NCBI GenBank assembly: GCA_951799405.1
Contig: OX637354.1
Span: 1,922,001 to 1,986,000 of the forward strand
Direction of reading: 5' to 3'
Length of the DNA stretch: 64,000 nt
DNA from: Agapetus fuscipes
Lineage: Eukaryota > Arthropoda > Insecta > Trichoptera > Glossosomatidae
Shown: one piece after another, positions 39,646 to 49,929 of the stretch
Numbering within the stretch: the stretch's first letter is position 1
How the letters are laid out: each line of letters begins with the position of its first letter
The notes under the pieces: generated by a model
Database searches by the model: none
Seen by the model: only the letters and a program-made list of their open reading frames with translations
Told to the model about the DNA's origin: nothing
Position numbers and translations under genes: made by a program

Positions 39646-39914
39646 GCGCACAGTCAATACTTACAGTCATTCTTCTTCTTCCTCATTGTGTGCCTTTGCA
39701 TTGTGCCCCTTTGTGGAAGTAATCATTCTTTTCACTTCTACCTTGACACACTGCTCGCAGCACTCAAACCTCTGAAGTTGCCTGATTGCCTGCTGCTGTC
39801 TTTACTTGATTAGTTCATTGTGTGGGAGATTTTCCTCCTATTCTTACCCTACCATTCACAACCAGTTGTTCCAGGCTATCCTCGTTGCAGGCGCGTGCAT
39901 AGGGTATAGGCAAA

Positions 39915-40262
39915 TACGCAACGCAACTAAGCTACACATATAGTGTAACTTCTTGCCTGCGTTATCCCCGAAGGGGTCGCATGCGGCGCTTCGGGACCTA
40001 TTTATTTTTCGAGGTAAGGGGGCCGGCCTCACACCAACCACTTTCAGTTGAAGTGGGGGTTTCCCAGCTCCCGGGGGGGCTGGTTCTCATTTCTTGTGAA
40101 GGCTGAGTACACCTTAGAGATCGAACCCTTGTTCTCGGCATGGAATGCAAGCATTCTACCGATTGAGCTATCGACCTCTTTACGAGCTTGATCGTCGTCG
40201 CTACAAAGCGCCAATTCTCAAGCAAGACCCAGTTGCTGTAAGGCTGGATGGACCTTTGGTTG
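39915..40262 (-). mobile_element. Composite SINE (SINE-2 body joined to SINE-1), minus strand
   Basis: On the minus strand, SINE-2 body (ccaaaggtccatccagcctt to agcgacgacgatcaagctcg) is followed by taaagaggtcgatagctcaa, the SINE-1 head. The segment between its B-box and aaggtgtactcagcc is deleted. Confidence 0.8.
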
Positions 40263-40489
40263 GCAAATACATTTCTGAATAAATATTTTCTCCTATTATA
40301 GTAAAATAACTCATTTGAAATTGACTGCAGGGCTAACGATGGCTCCAATCGAACCTAAATTTTGAATTTTAAATCTCAATATCAAGCTTAAATGCGTTAT
40401 TTACCACACATTGCCTACCTATTAGGCGCATGTGCCTGTATGGGATGCACGCCCCTGCCTCGTAGTCACAAACATTTTTTCTAAAGAAT

Positions 40490-40605
40490 AGGAGTTTAAG
40501 GCTTACACGGCCGGCTGATGATGCTGGAGAGTTGCTTTCCGGTGATCTGTGGGAGCTGGAGCTTCTGGACGTTTTGCTCACGTCTACGATGAGCTTCTTT
40601 AGCGT
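40490..40605. repeat. Fragment of the 17769-17965 inverted-repeat family
   Basis: Carries cacggccggctgatgatgct, gatctgtgggagctggagct and ctacgatgagcttcttta. Confidence 0.6.
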
Positions 40606-40867
40606 AATACGTTATAACATTCATGCTGTATATTGTGACATTTGCTCATGTGACAAACTAGCACACGTGTTACAATGCCACTCATTACTTGACAGTAGCA
40701 TAAATAACTCACACTTTAAAGGTAAAACTGAATAAACGCTGATTCACTGATTTGTCAAATCATGGATAAAACATTTTATTGTGTGTAACTTCTCATAGTT
40801 AGTGAACTAATTATAAAGAAATGCTCATGAAAAACTTCTAAACCACAGGATTTTTTACACTTTATTA

Positions 40868-41100
40868 CAGGGCTATTCTTAGACATTTAAGTCGTTGGTT
40901 GAGCCCACTCTTTGAAAAACTAATGATGCCTGGGCTGGAAGTTTCATCACCACGGTCATCCTTACCTACCGAATATCGGTAATATTTATATGAAGACTAA
41001 TCAGCTGTTCACTTGCGGCCATCTTGAATCGACAGGTCTTCATACAAATGCATCAAAGCGTGAGCTCAACGGACGACTAAAATGTCTAAGAATAGCCCCG
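40868..41100. mobile_element. MITE (family E), copy 2, with TTA target duplication
   Basis: 233 bp from cagggctattcttagacat to atgtctaagaatagccccg. TTA flanks both ends (40865-40867 and 41101-41103). Confidence 0.85.
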
Positions 41101-41734
41101 TTAGTATTTTCTTTCATAGGAAATAGGAAAAAAATGGGTATTTATCTGAGAAACCTATCATGCCGCACGTTTAATAATAAAGAGAAATTACTCGAAAATT
41201 GGGAAAATCGAGATTTTGTAATAAAACGCAAGAACAATGCGAGAAGAATAGGTAGAATGCGACAGCCGTTCAATTTGGACGAATATGACCGAGATAAAAC
41301 ATCGGTCTCCTTTTTCATCCCATACAAGTTGTACTGGTTGTCTGAATTTCAAACGTGATTTCCCAACATTCATGTTTTTTGACTTAATGCTCTTTATTAT
41401 TAAACGTGCGATGTGTTAGCTTCATAAGTCACTTATTCAGTTTTACCTTTAAGGTATCAAACTATTAACTGTGATATTCCAAGACTGTATTTCACTTGCA
41501 TTGCAAGCGTTATCTTGACAGGCATATAAATATCAAAGAAAGAAATGGAAATAAGTTAAACAAGCATCAATTACCTTTGTCTGTTTATGTATAAATGAGG
41601 AAAGATTTCAAAGTTATTGAATATAAGGTGTTAAACAGTGCGTCCAACCAAAGGCATCACTACGCAGCTTTCCTAAAAACACCAAAACGTCAATCTTACA
41701 ATGTGTACATAAATATCACATTCACTTATTTGGC
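41101..41734. other. Region with an unassigned short ORF
   Basis: A frame up to 41358 encodes a basic, Arg/Asn-rich peptide with no domain I recognise. No splice or family evidence supports it. The remainder is AT-rich. Confidence 0.3.
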
Positions 41735-41890
41735 GAGCGCTGTTTTTCTGTGAATCACACCTCAAGAGCCATCTCTTCATCGCTACAGAATAAAACAATA
41801 TTCAAGAATGACACAGTTGCTGTAAGGCTGTATGGACCTTTTGTGACCAGTCTTTCGGTAAAGAAAGATAAATTTTTTAATCCAGTGAAG
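41735..41890 (-). repeat. SINE-2 3' fragment
   Basis: ttggcgagcgctgtttttct, cacacctcaagagcc, and gctgtaaggctgtatggacc mark the SINE-2 tail in reverse. Confidence 0.6.
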
Positions 41891-42080
41891 CCTCTTCGGG
41901 GAGTTACGCTATATGTGTAGCTTATTTGCGTAGCCCGTAAAGCATCTTTATTCTGAGAACGAGCCTGAAGCATTAATCACTGGACTAATACCTCAGCAGC
42001 ACTCTCACAAGTATTAGAGACTTCCAAATTCTCAGAAATTGAGTCTCCTGCAAAGGATATTTTAACAAAAAGTATTGGAG

Positions 42081-42399
42081 ATGAACGGACAAGATGTAGA
42101 GCCTATAGGTCTAGCAGAAGTGTCTTTGGTCCTTCAACAGAGCTTGGGGACAAGCCGTTTTGTGGTTCTATCCTTTGACCTCAAGCCTGCAAGCGATGGC
42201 TTGCTTGGTTTCATGGGAGAGCATCTAAGATTGTGCGTCAAGTATGGATTGGACGGAGAGACTAAGACCATGTCGGTGTTTGTGAAGTCTGTGCCCAGAG
42301 ACAACGCCAGCAAAGCGGATGCCACAACCTCGTACGGAGTGTTTGAAAGAGAGTCCATTGCTTACACACAAATTTTCAACCAGTTTAGCCAAGTCGATG
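42081..42399 (+). CDS. Kinase gene 2, exon 1
   Basis: The ATG at 42081 is chosen over the in-frame TTG two codons upstream. Encodes the N-lobe to FNQFSQVD and ends in phase 1. Confidence 0.88.
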
Positions 42400-44490
42400 G
42401 TAAGATACTTCTATATCCCAAATACTAACCAATCAATACGTTTAGTGTTTTTTCACTCACTGAAGTCGGAACATTTTTGAATTTGAAACTTTTGTCGCAG
42501 CGAGCAAACGTCAGTCTTGTGTGAGTCTGCCCTCCTTAGTAACCAGTAACAAAATATTTTTTTGCATTTTCCCTAGTGTCCGTTCGATAGCTCAGTTGGT
42601 AGAGTGCTTGCATTCCATGCCGTGAGCTCGGGTTCGAATCCCGCCGAGTTTATTTCACACCCCAAAATAAAATACCAGCAAGGTTTATTCAGCCTTCGCA
42701 AGAAATGAGTACCAGCCCCCTCGGGAGCTGGGAAACCCCCACTTCGAATGAAGTGGTTGACGTAAGGCCAGCTCCCTTACCTGCAAAAATAAATAGGTTC
42801 CACTCGCCACATGCGACACCCTTCGGGGATAATGCGGCAAGAAGTTACACCATATGTAGCTTAGCTGCGTTTTTTCATTGCTTAACCCAACCTGGTCTTT
42901 AATCTAGGGTGCAAAGATATATTAACATATAAATTTATTTTAATGCATGACGACAAACATGTAAGTCCGCACTCACAAATGCTGTATGTGTACCTACTTA
43001 AAAGCTAAAATCCAAATCTCAAATGAACATAAACCTGAAACTTTTTCCAACCTTTGCTGAAACAGGGGTGACATTTGCCAAGTGAACCATTTTGCAACTG
43101 ACCAGTTGCTGTAAGGCTAGATGGATCTCTAATGACTGGTCTTTGGTAAAGGTATATGAATTTTTCAACCCAGCGAAGAGCACATTTGAAAATATAAATG
43201 GTACATTTTTGTGCTCCGCCAGGATTCGAACCCACAACCTTCCATATACGAGTCTGAGCGTTACCACTACGCTCTCCCAGTTCTTGTTTGCCGTTATGCC
43301 AATCTTGTCAAATATGACTTTTTCATGCAGTTGTCTTATGAATCAAACTCTACACAATCTGAGCTAAGAAAAACTGTAAAACTCGATAATCTGAGAGTTC
43401 TTTTAAATAAATTTCTTGTTTTCATAAGACACATTGGTCCAATACACATGCAAACATTGCTCATGTAAAATTTTCTCAATAGCGTATACGGCAAACAAGA
43501 ACTAAGGCAGCGACTAGACTATGGACCGGTCAATAATATGAATCAATATTTTTTTTTATAGATTCAAAAGCATGGAGAGCAAAATGTCTACTGGTATTGG
43601 AGAACGACTTGATCTTTGAAGACTTGTGCATCCGAGGATTCGACATGCTGGATGTGAAAACAAACATGGATGAAGAACACTGCCTGGTAGCGCTGACCAG
43701 CCTAGCACGGTTCCACGCGGAGACATTCATTCTTGAAGAAAAGAGATCAAAACAGAATCCAACATACAGACTGCAAGACGACTTCAAAAGCCTGCTGAAG
43801 GAAGGCATCTTCGCTTACAATACATGGTTCGAAAACGCATCACTAACAGCATTAAAACTAGCAGAGAAATCAAAACGATATGGAAAAGGCACGTCACACT
43901 ACGTAGACGTATTAAAAAATTGGGCCGAAATGTACAAACAAGGGATCCAACAGAACAGCTCTTCCAAAGTGTTTCGAAATGTCGCAAGTCATCTGGATCT
44001 GTGGAGCAACAACATGATGTTTCGAAACGAAAACGGCAAACCCGCACAATGCGTGTTTGTCGATTTTCAGTGTTGCCGTTTCGTCCCGCCCGGCGCCGAT
44101 TTGATGTCGTTCATTTACATAAATTTACGCAAGAAATCTCGCGAGAATTTAACTGAGAAATTATTAAAGCATTATTACAGAGAATTGGGTTTGGCGTTGG
44201 GTGAACATGATATTGAAATCGGTGATATATTTCCTTGGAATATTTTGCTGGAGTGTTGTGATTTCTATAAGAAATGGGGGATGGTGCAGAGCTTGATAAT
44301 CTTCCAGTTTGTGTTTTTGAAGAGCGAGCTCATCATGTCGTACCTGAATGACTCGCAGGGGTTCACGGTCCTCTTTGACGGTCCGCGGGCCGACTTGATT
44401 GTGGAGGCTCTGAAGGATGAACCGGATCTGTGGGACAGACTGATGGAGAACATAGACGAGTTTATAGAGACATATGTTATTCCAAATTAA
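42081..44490 (+). CDS. CHK/EcKinase-like (DUF1679) kinase, two exons, 415 aa
   Basis: Exon 1 is 42081-42399 (donor GATG|GTAAGA) and exon 2 is 43562-44490 (acceptor tttttttatag). 319 plus 929 nt gives 415 residues plus stop, the same size as the gene at 36065. Marks: an N-lobe with LKPASDGLLGFMGEHLRL and VFVKSVP; NDLIFEDLCIRGFDMLD; the catalytic loop HLDLWSNNMMF from His 250, where the usual HGD Gly is Leu (Asp 252 kept); and VFVDFQCCRFVPPGADL with Asp 274. Positions of both motifs coincide with the neighbouring kinase, supporting common descent. The intron is filled with SINE-1, a LINE tail, SINE-2 and a MITE. Probably cytosolic; substrate unknown. Confidence 0.92.
42585..42878 (+). mobile_element. 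SINE-1 copy in the kinase gene 2 intron
   Basis: Head ttcgatagctcagttggtag with B-box gggttcgaatcccgccgag. Slight deletion of the catttcccg part, then ccaaaataaaataccagc to the end near aagttacaccatatgtagct. Confidence 0.85.
42900..43095 (-). repeat. LINE family A 3' tail
   Basis: ctagggtgcaaagatatatta, tccaaatctcaaatgaacat, tgaaacaggggtgacatttg. Confidence 0.6.
43100..43531 (-). mobile_element. SINE-2 copy split by a MITE
   Basis: Minus-strand SINE-2: body 43105-43215, B-box ggttcgaatcctggcg near 43235, head resuming at 43513-43531 (agtctagtcgctg side). The interruption is the MITE at 43270-43512. Confidence 0.8.
43270..43512. mobile_element. MITE (family G) with 4-bp ACTA TSD inside SINE-2
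   Basis: Ends cgctctcccagttcttgttt and aaacaagaactaaggcagcg are inverse over about 25 bp. ACTA precedes (43266-43269) and follows (43513-43516). Removing the insert and one ACTA restores the SINE-2 head. Confidence 0.85.
43562..44490 (+). CDS. Kinase gene 2, exon 2
   Basis: Encodes from DSKAWRAKCLLVLENDLIF to the C-terminus IDEFIETYVIPN, with both catalytic motifs. Stop TAA 44488-44490. Confidence 0.93.
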
Positions 44491-44654
44491 CCATGTACAA
44501 ATTTACATTTGTGAAAAGAGTTCCTCTTTCAAAGGCAAATGGATGTCATCAAACAGGCTTTTAGATTTTATCATGGCGCTGGTATGGTCAAGGAGATAAG
44601 TCGTGGGCACTCGAATTTATGTTATTTAAAACAAATGCAAATACTTAACCATAG

Positions 44655-44960
44655 ACAATGGTCCATCCAGCCTTACAGAAACTGGGTCTTGCTTGAGAAT
44701 TGGCCCTTTTTATAGTGACAAACAAGCTCGCAGAGGGTACCTGAAGGGCTATTCTGCTAAATTCCTTATAAGGCGACGAGATAGCGATTCGTGTCCAAAA
44801 ATAAGGTGTACTGTGATTTTTGTCTATGAAGTTCTTTCGCAAGCATTAGCAAACTCCGACTTGGATTGATATCCAAAGTCGAAGGAATTTAGCAGAATAG
44901 CGCTTCTGGGGTCTGATTCACAAAAAACAGCGCTCACCAAATCAATCAGCCTAATATTGC
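44655..44960 (+). mobile_element. SINE-2 copy, 5'-truncated, with nested MITE family B
   Basis: Starts at ggtccatccagccttacaga. The gcagaggg...tgattcacaaaaaacagcgc tail is interrupted at 44741-44908 by the MITE. Confidence 0.75.
44741..44908. mobile_element. MITE (family B), uninterrupted copy
   Basis: About 168 bp from ctgaagggctattctgctaa to tttagcagaatagcgcttct. Serves as the empty-site reference for the foldback insertion at 7657-8261. Confidence 0.8.
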
Positions 44961-45215
44961 TGTAGGAGCTGGAGCTTCCAGACGTTTCGCCTATATCTAC
45001 AATGGGTTTCTTCAGGGTGAAAAATAAATAATGAAAATGATCTTAATGAAACTGTTGATGAAACACTTTCATCAAGATCATCTTCATCATTTCACTTTCA
45101 CGCTGAAGAACTCCACCGTAGAAATGGGCGAAACGTCCGGAAGCTCCAGCTCCCACAGACCACAACAACAGATCCCGGAAAGCAACTCTCCAGCATCATC
45201 AGCCGGCCGTGTAAG
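44961..45215. repeat. Inverted-repeat family member (related to 17769-17965)
   Basis: Arms gtaggagctggagcttccag (44962) and cggaagctccagctcccac (about 45138) with a longer, altered loop. The right flank ccagcatcatcagccggccg matches the other members. Confidence 0.65.
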
Positions 45216-45364
45216 CCTGAAACTCCTATTCATCTTAATATTATTGTTATATATTACTAGTGTAGGAAAAGGGTAAATAAACAACATCAAAACATCAACT
45301 TAAAATGACTTCATTACAATAAACAGACATAGATATATATTGTAGTCGATGGTTACAAAGGTCA

Positions 45365-45607
45365 TCATTTGAGCAGTCCCAGAGCCCAGTCCATCTTCTC
45401 TTCCCTGAGCTGGAGCTCGGAGACCTCCCTGCAGGGCTTGGCGGAGCGCTCCTGCTGCTGCTTGACCTTGAGGTCCTCCTGCGCGGGCTCCGGGTCCCCG
45501 CTGCTGGTGGAGTAGGAGGCGGCGGAGGAGCCGGCCAGGTCCATCAGCACGGCGCTGCACAGCGAGGACATGCTGGGAGACGCGTGGCTGGCGCTGGAGA
45601 GAAGGAG
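45365..45607 (-). CDS. C-terminal exon of an unrecognised minus-strand gene
   Basis: On the minus strand the acceptor gtacattctgttccag precedes an 80-codon open stretch ending TGA at 45365-45367. Composition is strongly GC-rich, unlike all flanking DNA. The product is Ser/Ala-rich (SSASHASPSMSSLCSAVL), then acidic and Gln-rich, and ends REEKMDWALGLLK. No domain recognised. Upstream exons should lie to the right, perhaps beyond many kilobases of repeats; a candidate is at 62989-63072. Exon status rests on splice site, composition and codon texture only. Confidence 0.6.
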   Translation of the reverse strand, partial: LLLSSASHASPSMSSLCSAVLMDLAGSSAASYSTSSGDPEPAQEDLKVKQQQERSAKPCREVSELQLREEKMDWALGLLK

Positions 45608-45659
45608 CTGGAACAGAATGTACACATTGTATGAGAAAAATGCTATAAAGTGCTTTCTA

Positions 45660-45915
45660 CTCCTATAATCAATAAAATCTAAGCTGCAAATATATGTAAC
45701 CATTTAAGGCTCATTAAATGCATGTCCACAGACAGGCACATGTACTTCGCGCCTACACATTCTGCATGTGTGCATGCAAATAAACAAAGCCTCACATGAA
45801 CATAAGCCTTGCAACACCTGCCGCCTTTCCCTGAAACCGTGGTGGCATCGGCAAACATGAACCATTTTTTACAGCACGGAGGGTCAGCCTCATACCAACC
45901 TATCAGTCAAGGAGC
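45660..45915 (-). repeat. LINE family A 3' tail
   Basis: aaatctaagctgcaaatat, gcacatgtacttcgcgcct, ctgccgcctttccctgaaac, cctcataccaacctatcagt. Confidence 0.65.
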
Positions 45916-45964
45916 ACAAAAAATTGTAGGTAAATAATTTACAAAAAAATAGCCTAAGGCTATG

Positions 45965-46430
45965 ACTAATAAGGTTATGACTGGATGAAATGAAAGAAGT
46001 ATGCAAGGACAGGAAGAAGTGGCGGCTAATCTGCAATGCTGATTTGTAATGTTGGTTTATTAGTTTGCTACATTTTTTGCATAAGAATTTTTTGACTTTT
46101 TTGTATAGATTTATTTTTAAGGTATTGTTGTTGTTTTTTTTTTTTTTTTATACTTAAATGTTATTTATTACTCGTATTCCTTGACTTATAGGTTGGTATG
46201 AGGCTGACCACCCATACTGTAAAAAATGGTTCACTTTGCCAATGTCACCCCTGTTTCAGGGAATGTCGGCAAGAGTTGCAGGGCTTATGTTCATTTGAGG
46301 TTTGGATTTTATTTGTAAGTACACCATCAGCATTTGTAAGCGCGAACTACACGTGTTTGTTTGTGGGCATACATCTGAGAGCTTCGAATGAATATATCCT
46401 TGCAACTTGGATTATTATTAGATTATTATT
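45965..46430 (+). pseudogene. LINE family A, 3' end
   Basis: The last codons LDEMKEVCKDRKKWRLICNADL end near 46051. The 3' UTR follows, with caggttggtatgaggctgac-type and cagggaatgtcggcaagagt blocks, ending attattattagattattatt. Confidence 0.75.
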
Positions 46431-46565
46431 ATTAGCCTAAAAATTAAAATTGAATTAAAAATTAAATGCCCTAGCCGCCAGCATTGCAAATCAATCGCCA
46501 TTTCTTTCGGACTACAGTCGGTCCACTTTCAATTGGCACATTTTCTATCCAACATTTTAACCAAT

Positions 46566-46598
46566 ACCCCCACTTCAACTGAAAGTGGTTGGTGTGAG
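46566..46598 (+). mobile_element. SINE-1 left part, split by the hAT insertion
   Basis: cccccacttcaactgaaagtgg up to ggtgtgag. Continues at 48251. Confidence 0.8.
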
Positions 46599-46794
46599 CA
46601 GGCCCGGATTAACCCCTGTGGGGGCCCTGGTGCGAAAAAAAATCTCGGGGCCCCCTATAGCCCCCCCCCCCTTCCCCTCCCCCTTCCCCCCTTATCACAA
46701 AATCCCCTCCCCTCGCGCTTTTTTTTTTCAGAACGCAAAATATACAATTTACGAACATGCTAATTGAATGGTTGTATTCCTTGATTCTATTCTT

Positions 46795-47045
46795 GACTTT
46801 TAGGTTGGTATGAGGCTGACCACCCATACTGTAAAAAGATGGTTCACTTTGCCAATGACACCCTTGTTTCAGGGAAGGTCGGCAAGAGTTGCAAGGCTTA
46901 TATTCATTTGAGATTGGGTTTTATATTGTAGGTATACATGTGGCATGTGTAAGCGCAAACTTATACATCTCTGCTTGCGAGAATGCATTTAATATGAATC
47001 TCAATTGATTTTCATCTTTGATTTAGTTTTAGATTATAATAAAAA
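46795..47045 (+). repeat. LINE family A 3' tail nested in the hAT element
   Basis: gttggtatgaggctgaccac, cagggaaggtcggcaagagt, and a decayed tttagttttagattata end. Confidence 0.7.
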
Positions 47046-47249
47046 CGGTACTAATTAGGTAAAAAAAAATGCAAGTACAATGCTACTTCTTAGCAATTTT
47101 CCCTCCGAATTTGCAGAGGTCTTTTGAGGTGTGATTCACACATAATAGATAAAGCTTATTTGACACATAAGTTTGTGTGAAACTGACCTCTATAATCTAT
47201 AGTCATAGTTGCAAAGATATATTGACATTCAAGGCTCATTTTAATGCAC

Positions 47250-47578
47250 TACCGGTCGACAGCTCAGTTGGTAGAGTGCTTGCATTCCATGCCGTGAGCT
47301 CGGGTTCGAATCCCGCCGAGAATGTCAGAAGTTATTTCCCGTTTCGGTGTTTATTTCAAACCCCAAAATAAAATACCGGCAAGGCTTACTCACCTTCACA
47401 AGAAATGAATACCAGCCTCCTCGGGAGCTGGGAAATCCCCACTTCAAATGAAGTGGTTGGCGTAGCCCCCTTACATGTAAAAATAAATAGGTTTCACTCG
47501 CCACATGCGAAACCCTTTGGGGGAACGCGGCAAGAAGTTACACTAGATGTGTAGCTTATTTGCGTTTTTTTTGCGTTG
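47250..47578 (+). mobile_element. SINE-1 copy nested in the hAT element
   Basis: Head ggtcgacagctcagttggtag, B-box gggttcgaatcccgccgaga, full body, and end gttacactagatgtgtagct. Confidence 0.85.
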
Positions 47579-48250
47579 TCCACAAGCGTCACGTGTAATT
47601 ATCGCCTTTGCGTATTACTAGGGTGGTCACCTGTTCATCAAAAATTTACTTAAATCAAGTTAATATTATTATCACAAAGCTCAAAAAATCTGACATCCTA
47701 TCAACCAAATTTACATTATTTTCGACACCGCCTATCTTCAATAAATCACCCATTGTTTAAATTTGCAATGTTTACTCTCTCGGCGCCAATGGCAATAAAT
47801 GTTTTACAGCCGTCGGAGCCTTTTATTTTATATTTCCGCTGTGGACTTTACAAAGGCAAGTTATGCAGCTATTATCCTAGAAGTTCATTATAAGACACGA
47901 ACAGGTGTCATAAAATCATACGCAGTCGATACCTTTGTTTACCTTTACTTTTTTTCTGACTTCCTACCCAGAAACTTTTTTCTTTGTTACTGGAGGCTTT
48001 GTTTAAAATTTTTGGAGGCCCATTCAAGTAGTTAAGGGCCCCATTCAGATCGTCGGGGGCCCCGAACGTTTGCTGTGAGAAACTTTTATTATCGGTGTCT
48101 TTGTCTGGGCAAAACGCAGCTTTTTGCGTCAAAAGTATTCAATATCAATTCCTACGACATTTTTTAGAATTCCTTAAGTCTTTCGGGGCCCATCCTGGCG
48201 CGGGGCCCTGGTTCGGTCAGACCGCTCGAACCGCCCTAGATCCGGGCCTG

Positions 48251-48355
48251 GGTGTGAGGCCGGCCCCCTTACCTGTAAAAATAAATAGGTCCCGAAGCGC
48301 CACATGCGACGCAGGCAAGAAGTTACACTATATGTGTAGCTTAGTTGCGTTATCT
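48251..48355 (+). mobile_element. SINE-1 right part, split by the hAT insertion
   Basis: ggtgtgaggccggccccctt through gttacactatatgtgtagct. Confidence 0.8.
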
Positions 48356-49035
48356 ATGCGTTACGAATTTACAAGTTTATGTCTATAAGTTTTAATGATT
48401 GTGTGTGTAGGCGTATTTACTTGCTTGTATATGTGTGTATACCTACTCGTAGACGTAAGTGGCTGGAATAATTTTTTTATTATTATTATTATATAGCGCT
48501 CTAAGAAATATCGCATCTACCGATGACAGTCACATTTGCATCGCTCTGTATGTCTCCATGACATGTGTGTTGTGTTGTATTGGCCTCGGCCTTCCATGTA
48601 CCCACTTCCTTCCTGTTTTTCCCAAATCTCCGGCCGCTCTCCAGACGGGATCCTTGACTGGGGGACCCGCAAGATGGACGTCTCCGCCTCGTGTGGTAGG
48701 AGTGGGGGCGAGGAGATGCGGGCAGAGAGAGAGAGAGACTGCAGCGCGGAGCGTTGGACGGCAATTCATATTCATTACTAGCTACACCCCTGGCCACTGA
48801 CAGCTGGGCTATGCAAAACACATGGCGGCAACTGCTTTTAAAACAAATATCCAAGAAGCACGTGCTATCCCTATCTACAAGAATATTAAAAATGCATTGT
48901 TTGTATCGCCACCTTTGAGGTAAATCTAAGATCTGATACAACGTTTTATTGGGTGTCGGAGCACCCGCTCTATTCGCGGGCAACGGCCAGCAATAGGAAA
49001 ACGGTGCATTTATCTGTGAAACCCATGTTAGCTTA
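48356..49035. other. Intergenic DNA, no gene supported
   Basis: Contains a GC-richer stretch (48600-48780) with overlapping open frames on both strands but no domain or splice support. A short gagaga run lies near 48727. Confidence 0.35.
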
Positions 49036-49070
<35 letters not shown>

Positions 49071-49077
49071 ATATATG
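49036..49077. repeat. (TA)n microsatellite
   Basis: tatatata run, interrupted once, directly at the 3' end of the LINE in 49085-49420. Confidence 0.85.
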
Positions 49078-49084
49078 TCAGGCT

Positions 49085-49420
49085 TATTTATTTTAAGTTA
49101 CACATGATAAGAGAGCGCCGTTTTTGTGTGTGTCACACCTCAAGCGCCCTCTCCGATCACGGATAAGACTTTTTGAAAAGGTGCGTCTTGAGAGCTCCGC
49201 AAAATATACCCATAGATTCGGAGTTCTTCACTCCGGGTGGCAGTCTGTTCCACTCCACCGGACCCGCAACATGGAAAGCACGGTCTCCAAAATTTGTACG
49301 GATCTGACGGTGCGGCTGAACCAAATTGATTGCACCATCGCCCGCGGATCTGAGTGTCTGCCTGCTCACACCCATCTCAACAGGCGAAATCATGTCAGTC
49401 AGATAAGGTGGAGCCAAGCC
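49085..49420 (-). pseudogene. CR1/Jockey-like LINE (family H) 3' end, shares tail with SINE-2
   Basis: On the minus strand: PPYLTDMISPVEMGVSRQTL, TNFGDRAFHVAGPVEWNRLP, then a stop near 49157. The 3' UTR includes gagggcgcttgaggtgtgac and cacacaaaaacggcgctc, closely matching the last 60 bases of SINE-2. Confidence 0.8.
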
Positions 49421-49429
49421 ATTGATGGC

Positions 49430-49900
49430 TTTATTTTATAATATATCACTCCTTCTCTGACATCCGATCTGCAGCCCCTCCGGCACAGAAGAAAAGTTGG
49501 AATGCTCAGTCTTTTTTATCGATATTACCACGGAGCTTGTTCTAATGAGCTCCATTCATTAATCCCTCCCCCTCGCATTTCTGAAAGGGAAACTCGTTGT
49601 ACGACTCTCATTCATCCCTTTGCAGTCGATCTCAAAACTATGAGAACTTGGCGTTTTCATGACTCATTCCTTTGCCAAACTGCCCGTTTATGGAATGGTC
49701 TACCAGTATCTGTGTTCCCTTCCCAATTTAATCCGGTTTTATTCAAAACCAACATCAATCGCCACTTCCTTGCAACGCCTCACGACAGAAGCAACAACAC
49801 AAGCAACACCTCTGCGGCACCCTTCCAGGGTGACATAGACCCACAAGACTTTCAAGAATTGGGGAGCCTCCCGCACAGGATTCCTAAAAAAGAAAAAACA
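49430..49900 (+). pseudogene. CR1/Jockey-like LINE (family C) 3' end
   Basis: Frame open from HRRKVGMLSLFYRYYHG through TARLWNGLPVSVFPSQFNPV and HFLATPHDRS to the tail caggattcctaaaaaagaaa. Same family as 11955-12540 on the other strand, and better preserved. Confidence 0.8.
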
Positions 49901-49929
49901 GTTTTACCTTCAAGACATCGATTTTTTAG

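Larger units (their letters stand above)
46599..48250. mobile_element. Non-autonomous hAT-type element with 8-bp TSD (1,652 bp)
   Basis: Starts caggcccggattaac and ends ctagatccgggcctg as inverted repeats. GGTGTGAG flanks it at 46591-46598 and 48251-48258 and is single in intact SINE-1 copies. The edges are GC-rich (ggggccccc runs). Inside are a LINE family A tail (46795-47045) and a full SINE-1 (47250-47578). No transposase seen. Confidence 0.9.

Noticed and set aside
42595..42665. tRNA genes at SINE-1 and SINE-2 heads
   Set aside because: A-box and B-box are present, but each head is followed by the same SINE body in every copy and pairing of the stems is poor; these are SINE promoters, not tRNA genes.
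48501..48983. 160-aa minus-strand ORF and overlapping 113-aa plus ORF
   Set aside because: Overlapping frames in a GC-richer patch, no splice sites, domain or paralogue.
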